From Flavobacterium haoranii (GTDB lineage: Bacteria > Bacteroidota > Bacteroidia > Flavobacteriales > Flavobacteriaceae), in NCBI GenBank assembly GCA_003246205.1, contig QKBC01000009.1, positions 164,938 to 228,937 on the forward strand: DNA of 64,000 nt, read 5' to 3'. The notes beneath the pieces were generated by a model, which was given only the letters and a program-made list of their open reading frames with translations, had not been told where the DNA came from and did not search any database. Positions 9,766-18,564 of the stretch are shown here, piece after piece. The position numbers and the translations under genes are program-made. The number at the start of each line of letters is the position of its first letter. Within the stretch, counting starts at the first letter, position 1.

Positions 9766-12700
9766 ATGAAAAAGAACCTATTAGAGATTCAATTCTCAAA
9801 AGACTTCTTTTTGTTAAAACACTGCGTTAACAAATATTTAATACTATTTTTACTACTTTTAAATTTTAACTCTATTTTTTCACAAAGTGCAAACGACAAT
9901 TGTTCCAATGCTGCTTCCTTAACTTTAGGTACATCTTGTTCAACAACATCTTTCACTTTTACGAATAATACTTTACAAACCGGAGCTGCAAATCCGGCTC
10001 TTTGTAATAGTGTTACAGCCAACAAAGATGGATGGTACACCTTTACTACAGGAGCCTCAACTACTTCTATAACACTGGAAGCGACTACAAACCGACCGTG
10101 GTCTGTTTCTATATATAGTGGAAACTGCTCAGGTTTTACTTTAGTTGATTGTAATAATGCAAGTGGTAATACTGCCATAACACTGAATCCCAGTGTTTCA
10201 CCAAATACAACATACTATGTTAGAATTAACAGAACAAATACCGGAACTAATTCATGGATCGGAAATGTTTGTGTTTATGATTCAACACCTAGCCTAAGCT
10301 ACTGTACTTTTACATCGTCCAGTAGTAGTTATTGGATAAGTAATTTTACAACAACAGGTGGTTCAACCAACATAAACAATTCTACAACATATTCAACTGG
10401 AGGTTATGGTGATTATACTTCTCAAACAGTTACTCAAACTGCCGGATTAACTTTCAACTTCAGTGTGACTATGAATTCAGGCACACACGGAATTAATATT
10501 TTTGTAGACTGGAATAACGATGGTGATTTTGCTGACACAGGGGAAAAAGTATATGCCAGCGGTAGCTATGTTAGCAGCGCCTCAGGAACTATAACTATTC
10601 CAGGAACTGCAACTTCCGGAAATTACCGAATGCGTATTGCCACTAACTATCTCTCAACTGATCCGTCAGCATGCGGTTCTACAACTTATACAGAAGCAGA
10701 AGATTATACTATACAAGTTGCTCCTCTTACTCCATGTTCCGGCACACCAACAGGCGGAAGTGTAGTAGTTTCACCTGCTTCCGGAAACCCTGGATCTACT
10801 TACAATGTTTCTGCATCAGGCTATACGATTGGAACAGGAATGACATATCAATGGCAATCCAACACAAACAGTGGTGGTTGGGTAAATGTAGGTAGCACCT
10901 CTACAACATATTCAGATCCGGCTGCACAAACAGCTCCTGCTTTAGGAACAACTGTTGAATGGCAATTAATCGTTACTTGTACAAATTCAGGTAATAGTGC
11001 TAACTCTTCAACAGCAACTTTTACTTCAGAATTGACTCCTTGTACTCCAAGTGGCTCAACAAGTTATTATCTGACAAACGTTACTACGACTAATGGACTG
11101 ACAAATTTTAATAATACTTCCGGAGCCGGTATAGGAGGTTACACTGATAATTATCCAACAATTTCTGTTTCCCAAATTCCGGGCGGAAGCTTCGATATAT
11201 CAATCACTCCTTCATCCGGAACTAACTATTTTTATGTTTGGATTGACTGGAACAATGATGCTGATTTTGATGATGCCGGAGAAACTTTAGTAGCTACTAC
11301 TTCATACACATCTAATTATACCGGAACAATAAACATACCAGCTGCACAAGCAAGTGGTACTTTTAGAATGAGAGTCGCTAACAGCTGGTCAGGAAGCATC
11401 ACTTCTTGTGGACCTGCATCTAATGGAGAATATGAAGATTATGCTGTAAATGTTGGTACTATCTCATGTTATCCTCCAACATTGACTGCTAATGCGACAA
11501 CTACTACTACCGGAACAGCTTCTTGGACAGCATCAGCATTAGGTTCAACTCCTGTTGGATATGAATATTATATTTCAACAACTAATACTCCTCCTGCTTC
11601 AGGGACAGCTACAGCAAGCACCACAACTAATTTCACAGGACTAACTCCAAATATGACTTATTATGTATTTGTCAGAACAAATTGCGGTGGAGGCGATTAT
11701 AGCCCATGGGCTGTTGACTCTTTTTATACCGGATATTGTACGGCAACCTCTTCCTATACATCTGATTATATAACAGGATTTTCAACAACAAGCGGAGTAA
11801 GCAATATATCAAACAATAGTTCTGGTTTTTCAACAAGTGGTTACGGAGACTTTACCGCACAAATAGTAAGTCAATATAATGGAGGATCTGTTAATTTCAA
11901 TGTTACATTAAACAGTTCTTCAGGTTTTGCCATTTGGGTTGACTGGAATGATGATATGGTTTTTGACACTACGGAAAGAATGTATACAAGTAATGCTTAT
12001 GGCACTACTTTCTCCGGTTCATTTAGTGTTCCAGCAGGTGCTTCAACCGGCAATCACAGAATGAGAATCCGTTCCAATTATTCTTCTTCAAATCCAGACG
12101 CTTGCGGAAGCATTAGCTACGGAGAAACAGAAGATTACACATTTACAGTTTTACCTCCGCTTCCTTGTGGAGAAAACCCAGAATCGTTATCTGTATTCTT
12201 GGTTTCACAAACAGAAGCAACTGTAAGTTGGACAGAACCTACTCCGGCTCCGGCAAACGGATACCAATATTACCTTTCAACTTCTAACAGTACACCTACC
12301 ACAGGTACAACACCAACTGGGAGCGTAGCAGCAGGTATTACTTCTGTTAACTTTACAGGTTTAACTCCCGGAACAACTTATTATGTATGGGTTAGATCAA
12401 ATTGTGGTGCACCGGATGGACAAGGAGTTTGGGTTGGACCGATTACATTTATAATGCCGACCTGTGCCATTGGAAATAGTACCGGAACAACTGATTTAGG
12501 TTGTCCGTCAGTACTTTCAGGAGGACTAAGCTTAAACGGAGCAGATCCTGCACCTTTCTTCTGTACAGATGCCTCAACTTGTGTTAACTTAGAAGCTAAT
12601 TACTTAGAATTAGGAGACACATCAAGCTATACCGTTGAATCTATAACATATAACCCACCATACCAATTCAGTTGTTTAAAGAATCCTGTAAGTGTTAACA

Positions 12701-15162
12701 TCGACGACCGTTGGTCTCCGGTTGTAACTTTACCATTTGATTTTTGTTTCTATGGCAATACTTACAATCAATGTTCAATAGGTTCAAACGGATTGTTAAC
12801 TTTTGATATCTCTGTAGCTGGTTCAGGTTCAGGTTATTCTTTCGATGACAATTTACCAAGTACTACCGGAGCACTTTTTGCTAACGCAATCTATGGTGTT
12901 TACCATGATATCGACCCAAGTGAAGGTGGTGAAGTAGGATGGGAACTAATCACTTTAAATACCGGATGTAGAGCATTAGTTGTAGGATGGAGTGATGTTC
13001 CAATGTTCTCAGACAACTCCATTTTATATACTGGAATGATGGTCTTATATGAAAACACTAATGTTATTGAAGTTTATATCAAAGAAAAACACATTGATAA
13101 TAATAATGTAAGCCCTTGGAACAATGGTAATGCTATTGTGGGTATACAAAATGCAGATGCAACTTTAGCTACTGTTGCACCAGGTAGAAACGGATTGGAT
13201 ACTAACTGGGAAGCTACTAATGAAGCTTGGCGCTTTGTTCCGTCAGGAACTTCGATCACATCACTAACATGGTATGAAGGATCAGGAACTTCCGGTCCGG
13301 TAGTAGGAACAACTGATGTAATCAATGTTTGTCCAAGTGCTACTACTACTTATACCGCAGCTATTACCTATACTTTATGCGACGGAACTATTTTAACTGA
13401 AACCGATGAAACTACCGTTACTGTTAATGGAGCAAAAGTTTGGAATGGTTCTGTAAACAATAATTGGGATAATGACAACAACTGGACTCCTGTTGGTAAA
13501 CCGACAGCTTTAGATTGCGTTGTAATTCCGGATACTGCAACCGATCCTATTATTTCCGGTTCTGGCTATAATGGTGTAGGTTTAAATTTAAGTATCCAAA
13601 ACGATGCTTCGTTAACTGTAAACACTGACAATGCAGTTACTATAACAGACTGGGTAAACATTAGTACTACAGGAGACTTGATATTAGACAATGCAGGTAG
13701 CTTAGTTCAGATCAACAATATAAGTAACTCCGGTGCAGGAGCTATGCACATGGATAGAGATGTAAATATCCGCAAATTAGATTATGTTTATTGGTCTTCA
13801 CCTGTAACATCATTTTCTTCAGGAAACATTTCACCTAATACTTCCGGTGCTATTTACAAATGGATTCCAACTATAGCCGGTAATTTAAATGGTTATGGAA
13901 ATTGGGCCGGAGGGATCGAAAACATGACAATAGGTAAAGGATATATTGTCAGAGGTCCTAATAATTATACTACGGCTTTACAAAACTTTACGGCTACTTT
14001 TGTCGGAACTCCAAACAACGGAAATATTTCAACTCCTATATTAAGAGGTACTTATGACGGAGCTGATTACACTACATGCCCTACCTGTACATTAGCTACT
14101 AAAGATGATGACAACTGGAATTTAATCGGAAATCCATATCCTTCTTCTATCAATGCTATTAATTTCCTAACAACTAATACGAATATAGCTGGTTTTGTAA
14201 AATTATGGACACATGGTGCATTACCATCATCTGCCATAGCAGATCCGTTTTATGATAGTTATATGTATAATTATACACCAGGTGATTATTTAACATATAA
14301 TGCAACCGGAACATCATCAGGACCCGGAGTATTTAATGGTAGCATTGCAGCCGGACAAGGTTTCTTTGTATTAATGAACCATGCCGGAGGTACATCTCAA
14401 AATGTTTCATTTACGAATTCTATGAGAAGTAATTTATATGATAACGGAGAGTTTTTCAGAACGACTTCTTCTTCCGACTCTAATGTTGATAAACATAGAA
14501 TTTGGTTAGACTTAATTGCTCCTGATAATACTTCCGTAAGAACACTTGTAGGATATATCGATGGTGCAACAAATAATGAAGATCGCTTATATGATGCTAT
14601 TACTGACAAAAAACTAAACCTAAATTTATTCTCATTAGTTAATGATCAGGAAATGACTATACAAGGTAGACAAACTCCTTTCAATGTAAATGACCAGGTT
14701 CCATTAGGAATAAACGTTCCTCAAGACGGAATTTACGCCATTGGAATAGGTACTTTAGACGGATTGTTTGAAAATACACAACAAGCTATTTACCTTGAAG
14801 ATTTAGCAACAAATATGATTCATGATCTAAGAAGTATGCCATATACTTTTAGCACTACATCAGGTATTTTCAACAACAGATTTGTATTAAGATATACAAT
14901 CAATACATTAAGTACAGAGGATATAAATGAAATTGAAAATAATGTTTGGGCTGTTACTGAAAATGAATTAACTATTAAATCAAGTATTGAGAAAATAAGA
15001 TCAATTCAAGTCTTTGATGTTCTAGGAAGACATATTGCTTCTAAGATGAATGTAGAAAACAACGAAGTTGTTTTTGGTTCCCTACAAAAGAACAATGCTA
15101 CTCTCCTTCTTCAGATTACACTTGAAAACGGGATAACTATTCACAAGAAAGTAATTTTCTAA
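9766..15162 (+). CDS. Very large secreted multi-domain protein (three GEVED, FN3-like) with T9SS type C sorting domain
   Basis: The product has 1798 residues. A long N-region precedes a hydrophobic segment at about residues 24-40 ending in FSQ, giving a signal peptide. I read a PPC-like domain (DNCSNAASLTLG... GWYTF), then three GEVED domains ending near 10710 (YTEAEDY), 11445 (GEYEDY) and 12138 (YGETEDY), with an Ig-like part and two FN3-like domains between and after them. A roughly 280-residue part with FCFYGNTY...GSNGLLTF follows. The W-x-G...NW and GKGYIVRGP/GNPYPSS modules shared with the upstream paralogues come next, then the type C tail (FDVLGR... HKKVIF). It is probably an adhesin or matrix protein exported by T9SS. 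Confidence 0.87.
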   Translation: MKKNLLEIQFSKDFFLLKHCVNKYLILFLLLLNFNSIFSQSANDNCSNAASLTLGTSCSTTSFTFTNNTLQTGAANPALCNSVTANKDGWYTFTTGASTTSITLEATTNRPWSVSIYSGNCSGFTLVDCNNASGNTAITLNPSVSPNTTYYVRINRTNTGTNSWIGNVCVYDSTPSLSYCTFTSSSSSYWISNFTTTGGSTNINNSTTYSTGGYGDYTSQTVTQTAGLTFNFSVTMNSGTHGINIFVDWNNDGDFADTGEKVYASGSYVSSASGTITIPGTATSGNYRMRIATNYLSTDPSACGSTTYTEAEDYTIQVAPLTPCSGTPTGGSVVVSPASGNPGSTYNVSASGYTIGTGMTYQWQSNTNSGGWVNVGSTSTTYSDPAAQTAPALGTTVEWQLIVTCTNSGNSANSSTATFTSELTPCTPSGSTSYYLTNVTTTNGLTNFNNTSGAGIGGYTDNYPTISVSQIPGGSFDISITPSSGTNYFYVWIDWNNDADFDDAGETLVATTSYTSNYTGTINIPAAQASGTFRMRVANSWSGSITSCGPASNGEYEDYAVNVGTISCYPPTLTANATTTTTGTASWTASALGSTPVGYEYYISTTNTPPASGTATASTTTNFTGLTPNMTYYVFVRTNCGGGDYSPWAVDSFYTGYCTATSSYTSDYITGFSTTSGVSNISNNSSGFSTSGYGDFTAQIVSQYNGGSVNFNVTLNSSSGFAIWVDWNDDMVFDTTERMYTSNAYGTTFSGSFSVPAGASTGNHRMRIRSNYSSSNPDACGSISYGETEDYTFTVLPPLPCGENPESLSVFLVSQTEATVSWTEPTPAPANGYQYYLSTSNSTPTTGTTPTGSVAAGITSVNFTGLTPGTTYYVWVRSNCGAPDGQGVWVGPITFIMPTCAIGNSTGTTDLGCPSVLSGGLSLNGADPAPFFCTDASTCVNLEANYLELGDTSSYTVESITYNPPYQFSCLKNPVSVNIDDRWSPVVTLPFDFCFYGNTYNQCSIGSNGLLTFDISVAGSGSGYSFDDNLPSTTGALFANAIYGVYHDIDPSEGGEVGWELITLNTGCRALVVGWSDVPMFSDNSILYTGMMVLYENTNVIEVYIKEKHIDNNNVSPWNNGNAIVGIQNADATLATVAPGRNGLDTNWEATNEAWRFVPSGTSITSLTWYEGSGTSGPVVGTTDVINVCPSATTTYTAAITYTLCDGTILTETDETTVTVNGAKVWNGSVNNNWDNDNNWTPVGKPTALDCVVIPDTATDPIISGSGYNGVGLNLSIQNDASLTVNTDNAVTITDWVNISTTGDLILDNAGSLVQINNISNSGAGAMHMDRDVNIRKLDYVYWSSPVTSFSSGNISPNTSGAIYKWIPTIAGNLNGYGNWAGGIENMTIGKGYIVRGPNNYTTALQNFTATFVGTPNNGNISTPILRGTYDGADYTTCPTCTLATKDDDNWNLIGNPYPSSINAINFLTTNTNIAGFVKLWTHGALPSSAIADPFYDSYMYNYTPGDYLTYNATGTSSGPGVFNGSIAAGQGFFVLMNHAGGTSQNVSFTNSMRSNLYDNGEFFRTTSSSDSNVDKHRIWLDLIAPDNTSVRTLVGYIDGATNNEDRLYDAITDKKLNLNLFSLVNDQEMTIQGRQTPFNVNDQVPLGINVPQDGIYAIGIGTLDGLFENTQQAIYLEDLATNMIHDLRSMPYTFSTTSGIFNNRFVLRYTINTLSTEDINEIENNVWAVTENELTIKSSIEKIRSIQVFDVLGRHIASKMNVENNEVVFGSLQKNNATLLLQITLENGITIHKKVIF

Positions 15163-15168
15163 AAGTAT

Positions 15169-15501
15169 TTAGTTTAATACATACTTATAAAAATTCCAAA
15201 AAGGCCTCCTCTTCAAATAGTTGAGGTCTTTTTCGTTTCTATAAGCCTCTTTTTCAAAAGAAATATTCCTATACGCTAAAAACCTGTTTTTATATTTCAA
15301 TAATAAAATCAAATACTCAATTCCATACCAAATAAAGAATAACACCACTAACATTTCCAACTGCTGTCTGATGTGGATTTTTTCATGGTTCAACAAAATC
15401 TCATTGCTTCGATCTTTCTCATCAATCAAAACCACAAACGGAAAAAGTGTGATCCCTCTAAAACCTTTCGGCAACAAATATCGAAACACTATTACAATCA
15501 T
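15169..15501 (-). CDS. Small membrane-associated HExxH protein (putative zinc peptidase-like)
   Basis: The ORF can start at GTG (15507) or two codons later at ATG (15501); I prefer ATG. The product of about 110 residues has HEKIH, a match to the HExxH zinc motif. A hydrophobic segment follows (MLVVLFFIWYGIEYLILLL), then FEKEAYRNE, whose Glu could be a third ligand as in small gluzincin-type proteins. I recall similar short proteins in Bacteroidota but not a named function. The stop lies 6 bases from the stop of the convergent secreted-protein gene. Its start region faces the DUF5522 gene, so the two genes are divergent. Confidence 0.7.
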   Translation of the reverse strand: MIVIVFRYLLPKGFRGITLFPFVVLIDEKDRSNEILLNHEKIHIRQQLEMLVVLFFIWYGIEYLILLLKYKNRFLAYRNISFEKEAYRNEKDLNYLKRRPFWNFYKYVLN

Positions 15502-15515
15502 AACCACAAAGTTGC

Positions 15516-15523
15516 TAAATTTG
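15516..15523 (+). promoter_or_regulatory. -7 box immediately before the DUF5522 gene
   Basis: TAAATTTG matches TAnnTTTG exactly and ends 5 bases before the ATG at 15529. Transcription would start at or very near the ATG, so the mRNA may be almost leaderless. No convincing -33 TTG is present. Confidence 0.5.
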
Positions 15524-15528
15524 TAGCT

Positions 15529-15708
15529 ATGAATACAAGAATCGACCCAAATACTTTAAAAGAAGGCGAAGATTTCTATTATACTCCGGAAGGGTATAAA
15601 TGTTTTACCGAAAAATACCACCTAAAAAGAGGCTACTGTTGTAAAAGTGGTTGTCGTCACTGTCCTTATGGCTTTGACAAAAAAACAGGAACCCTCAAAA
15701 AAAAATAA
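15529..15708 (+). CDS. DUF5522-like Cys-rich small protein
   Basis: The frame is open from 15373, but the first part overlaps the minus-strand gene and looks random. The conserved-looking protein begins at the ATG at 15529 (MNTRIDPNTLKEGEDFYYTP). The 59-residue product carries four clustered cysteines and two histidines in YCCKSGCRHCPYGF, which suggests a metal-binding knuckle. I recall this short family (DUF5522) as widespread in Bacteroidota and without a known function. The nearby TAAATTTG box supports the late start. Confidence 0.75.
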   Translation: MNTRIDPNTLKEGEDFYYTPEGYKCFTEKYHLKRGYCCKSGCRHCPYGFDKKTGTLKKK

Positions 15709-15764
15709 TGAATCTTCAGTTACACACATACAAGGTTACTATTTACCAAATATACCACCGGGCT

Positions 15765-15796
15765 GACATACGCTATCCATAGCGTTTAAGTATGTC
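15765..15796 (+). other. Imperfect inverted repeat in the region before hutU
   Basis: GACATACGCTAT is followed by ATAGCG, six extra bases and TATGTC, so outer and inner segments are complementary. It lies about 140 bases before the hutU ATG. It could be an operator or RNA hairpin; it lacks the T run of a terminator. Confidence 0.3.
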
Positions 15797-15933
15797 CTTT
15801 CAGTATGAATTATTAGCTATTGTTCTCCAAAGGATACAGCTCTTATTTCTCATACTAAATACACTTCCTAAACAGATCAAAACCAAATAACACACACTTA
15901 AGTCTAAACACCTTAAGCAAAAACTAAAACTAA

Positions 15934-17919
15934 ATGACATTTCAAGAACAAATATTGGAAGGAATTCCTTCTGTTTTACCACAACCTAAAGTATACGAAA
16001 CACAAATTAATCATGCGCCTAAGCGTAAAGAAATTCTAAACGAGGAAGAAAAAAAATTGGCTTTAAAAAATGCCTTACGCTATTTCGAACCTCAACATCA
16101 TGCTACACTAATTCCGGAATTTAAAGACGAATTAGAAAAATACGGTCGCATTTACATGTATCGCCTTCGCCCGGATTATGAAATGAAAGCGCGTAACATC
16201 AATGAATACCCCGGAAAATGCACGCAAGCTAAAGCTATTATGTTAATGATTCAAAACAATTTGGATTATGCTGTAGCTCAACATCCACACGAATTAATCA
16301 CTTACGGAGGTAACGGAGCCGTGTTCCAAAATTGGGCACAATACCGACTAACCATGAAATATTTAGCTGAAATGACCGACGAACAAACTTTGGTTATGTA
16401 TTCAGGACATCCCATGGGCTTATTTCCCTCACATGAAGAAGCTCCAAGAGTTGTAGTAACCAATGGTATGATGATTCCTAATTATTCCAAACCGGACGAT
16501 TGGGAAAAATTCAATGCGCTTGGCGTAACACAATACGGACAAATGACTGCCGGAAGTTATATGTATATTGGTCCGCAAGGGATTGTTCATGGAACTACCA
16601 TTACTGTTTTAAACGGATTCAGAAAAATTAAGAAAAGTCCAAGCGGAAGCTTATTTGTAACTTCCGGTTTAGGAGGAATGAGCGGTGCGCAACCAAAAGC
16701 CGGAACGATTGCAGGATGTGTAACCGTTTGCGCCGAAGTAAATCCTAAAATCACTAAAATTCGTCACGAACAAGGTTGGATTCATGAAGTCATTGAAGAT
16801 TTAGATCAATTAATAACTCGCACTCGTCAAGCTTTAGCCAACAAAGAAGTGGTTTCCATCGCTTATTTAGGTAATGTTGTTGATGTTTGGGAACGTTTCG
16901 ACCAAGATAATCTTCATATCGATTTAGGTTCTGATCAAACCTCCTTACACAATCCTTGGGCTGGCGGTTACTACCCGGTAAGCCTTTCATTTGAAGAAGC
17001 CAATACAATGATGGCCGAAAATCCGACTCAATTTAAAGAAGAAGTACAAAAATCATTACGTCGTCAAGCTGCTGCGATCAATAAGCATACAGCAAAAGGA
17101 ACGTATTTCTTTGACTACGGAAATGCCTTTTTACTAGAAGCTTCTCGTGCCGGAGCCGATGTAATGAATCCGAATCCAACATTAGGTAGAGAATTCAAAT
17201 ATCCTTCTTACGTTCAGGATATTATGGGACCGATGTGTTTCGATTATGGGTTTGGACCATTCCGTTGGGTTTGTACCTCAAATGATCCGGAAGATTTACA
17301 AAAAACCGATGCTATTGCTTGTGCTATATTGGAAGAAATGAAGAAAAATTCGCCAGAAGAAATCCAACAACAAATGGCAGATAATATTCAATGGATTAAA
17401 GGAGCCCAACAAAATAAATTAGTAGTTGGTTCGCAAGCACGTATTTTATATGCAGATGCCGAAGGACGAATCAAAATTGCAGATGCTTTTAATCAAGCTA
17501 TTGCTAAAGGAGAAATCGGAGTAGTTGTTTTAGGTCGCGATCATCATGATGTTTCCGGAACCGATTCTCCTTATCGCGAAACTTCAAATATATATGATGG
17601 TTCTCGTTTTACGGCAGATATGGCTATTCATAATGTAATCGGTGATAGTTTCCGTGGTGCTACCTGGGTTTCTATTCACAACGGCGGCGGCGTTGGTTGG
17701 GGCGAAGTAATCAATGGTGGATTTGGCATGCTTCTTGATGGGACTTCCGAAGCATCAAAGCGCTTACAATCAATGCTTTTCTGGGATGTAAACAATGGAA
17801 TAGCAAGAAGAAGCTGGGCACGAAACGAAGGAGCTGTTTTTGCAATAAAAAGAGCTATGGAAACGCAACCTTTGTTAAAAGTTACTATCCCTAATATAGT
17901 TGACGAAACTATTTTGTAA
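15934..17919 (+). CDS. hutU: Urocanate hydratase
   Basis: Urocanase adds water to urocanate to give imidazolonepropionate, the second step of histidine degradation, using a tightly bound NAD. The 661-residue protein shows the urocanase signature around YGGNGAVFQNWAQYRL, the NAD-binding region LFVTSGLGGMSGAQPKA and the Cys-containing FGPFRWVCTSNDP. The length fits the longer bacterial form rather than the roughly 555-residue form of Pseudomonas. No hutH, hutI or hutG lies in the window, so the gene stands apart from a hut operon. About 225 bases of leader precede it. Confidence 0.93.
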   Translation: MTFQEQILEGIPSVLPQPKVYETQINHAPKRKEILNEEEKKLALKNALRYFEPQHHATLIPEFKDELEKYGRIYMYRLRPDYEMKARNINEYPGKCTQAKAIMLMIQNNLDYAVAQHPHELITYGGNGAVFQNWAQYRLTMKYLAEMTDEQTLVMYSGHPMGLFPSHEEAPRVVVTNGMMIPNYSKPDDWEKFNALGVTQYGQMTAGSYMYIGPQGIVHGTTITVLNGFRKIKKSPSGSLFVTSGLGGMSGAQPKAGTIAGCVTVCAEVNPKITKIRHEQGWIHEVIEDLDQLITRTRQALANKEVVSIAYLGNVVDVWERFDQDNLHIDLGSDQTSLHNPWAGGYYPVSLSFEEANTMMAENPTQFKEEVQKSLRRQAAAINKHTAKGTYFFDYGNAFLLEASRAGADVMNPNPTLGREFKYPSYVQDIMGPMCFDYGFGPFRWVCTSNDPEDLQKTDAIACAILEEMKKNSPEEIQQQMADNIQWIKGAQQNKLVVGSQARILYADAEGRIKIADAFNQAIAKGEIGVVVLGRDHHDVSGTDSPYRETSNIYDGSRFTADMAIHNVIGDSFRGATWVSIHNGGGVGWGEVINGGFGMLLDGTSEASKRLQSMLFWDVNNGIARRSWARNEGAVFAIKRAMETQPLLKVTIPNIVDETIL

Positions 17920-17993
17920 TTTTATAGTTACGGATTGTAAGCCAATTATAAATTACAATCGCAACACTATCAAAATAAAAAACGTTATGAATT

Positions 17994-18515
17994 ATGAAAA
18001 CAATTAAAGTATTAACCATTCTATTTATCGCGACTCTAGCTTCTTGTAGTTCCGTTAGAGTAAATGCTGATTACGACAAAAAAGCAAATTTTGATTCGTA
18101 CAAGACGTATGCTTATTTAAAAAGCGGAGTAGACAAAGCTGAAATTTCCGATTTAGACAAAAAAAGAATCCTTTATGCTATTGATGAAGTAATGGCGGCT
18201 AAAGGTTTTACGAAATCAGACCAACCTGATGTTTTGGTGAGCATTTTCACTAAAGAAAGAGAACGTGTAGACGTTTATCAGAATTATGGTTTTGGTTGGG
18301 GCTGGAATCCTTATTGGGGAGCTAATTATTCAACTGTTTCCACTACTCCGGAAGGAACTTTATTCATCGATATCATTGATGCCAAAACCAAAGAGTTAGT
18401 TTGGCAAGGTGAAGGAACCGGTTATTTAACTACGAATATTGAGAAAAAAGATGAGAGAATTAAAGAATTTGTAAGCAAGATATTGGCTCAATATCCACCA
18501 ACGATAAAAAAATAA
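17994..18515 (+). CDS. DUF4136-type lipoprotein
   Basis: The 173-residue product begins with a lipoprotein signal (MKTIKVLTILFIATLASC; Cys18). The rest (NADYDKKANFDSYKTYAYL... PDVLVSIFTK... GTLFIDIIDAKTKELVWQGEG) fits the DUF4136 family of envelope lipoproteins of unknown function. It lies 74 bases after hutU. An inverted repeat (gattgtaa/ttacaatc, 17933-17960) without a T run lies between them, so co-transcription is possible but not shown. The gene is convergent with the tyrosinase gene. Confidence 0.82.
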   Translation: MKTIKVLTILFIATLASCSSVRVNADYDKKANFDSYKTYAYLKSGVDKAEISDLDKKRILYAIDEVMAAKGFTKSDQPDVLVSIFTKERERVDVYQNYGFGWGWNPYWGANYSTVSTTPEGTLFIDIIDAKTKELVWQGEGTGYLTTNIEKKDERIKEFVSKILAQYPPTIKK

Positions 18516-18527
18516 TTTATAAAAAAT

Positions 18528-18559
18528 AAAAAAGGTAGGCTAATGACCTACCTTTTTTT
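18528..18559. terminator. Bidirectional terminator between convergent genes
   Basis: Arms ggtagg and cctacc are flanked by an A run on the left and a T run on the right. The hairpin can therefore terminate both the DUF4136 gene and the minus-strand tyrosinase unit. Confidence 0.85.
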
Positions 18560-18564
18560 ATGAA

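Noticed and set aside
9789..10178. 129-codon minus-strand ORF
   Set aside because: It lies wholly opposite a clear secreted-protein gene, has no family features and is a shadow of the Thr/Ser/Asn-rich codons.
15373..15528. Upstream extension of the DUF5522 ORF
   Set aside because: It overlaps the minus-strand HExxH gene and the family begins at 15529, just after a promoter box.
17933..17960. Inverted repeat after hutU as a terminator
   Set aside because: The AT-rich stem has a 12-base loop and no T run, so it is not called a terminator.
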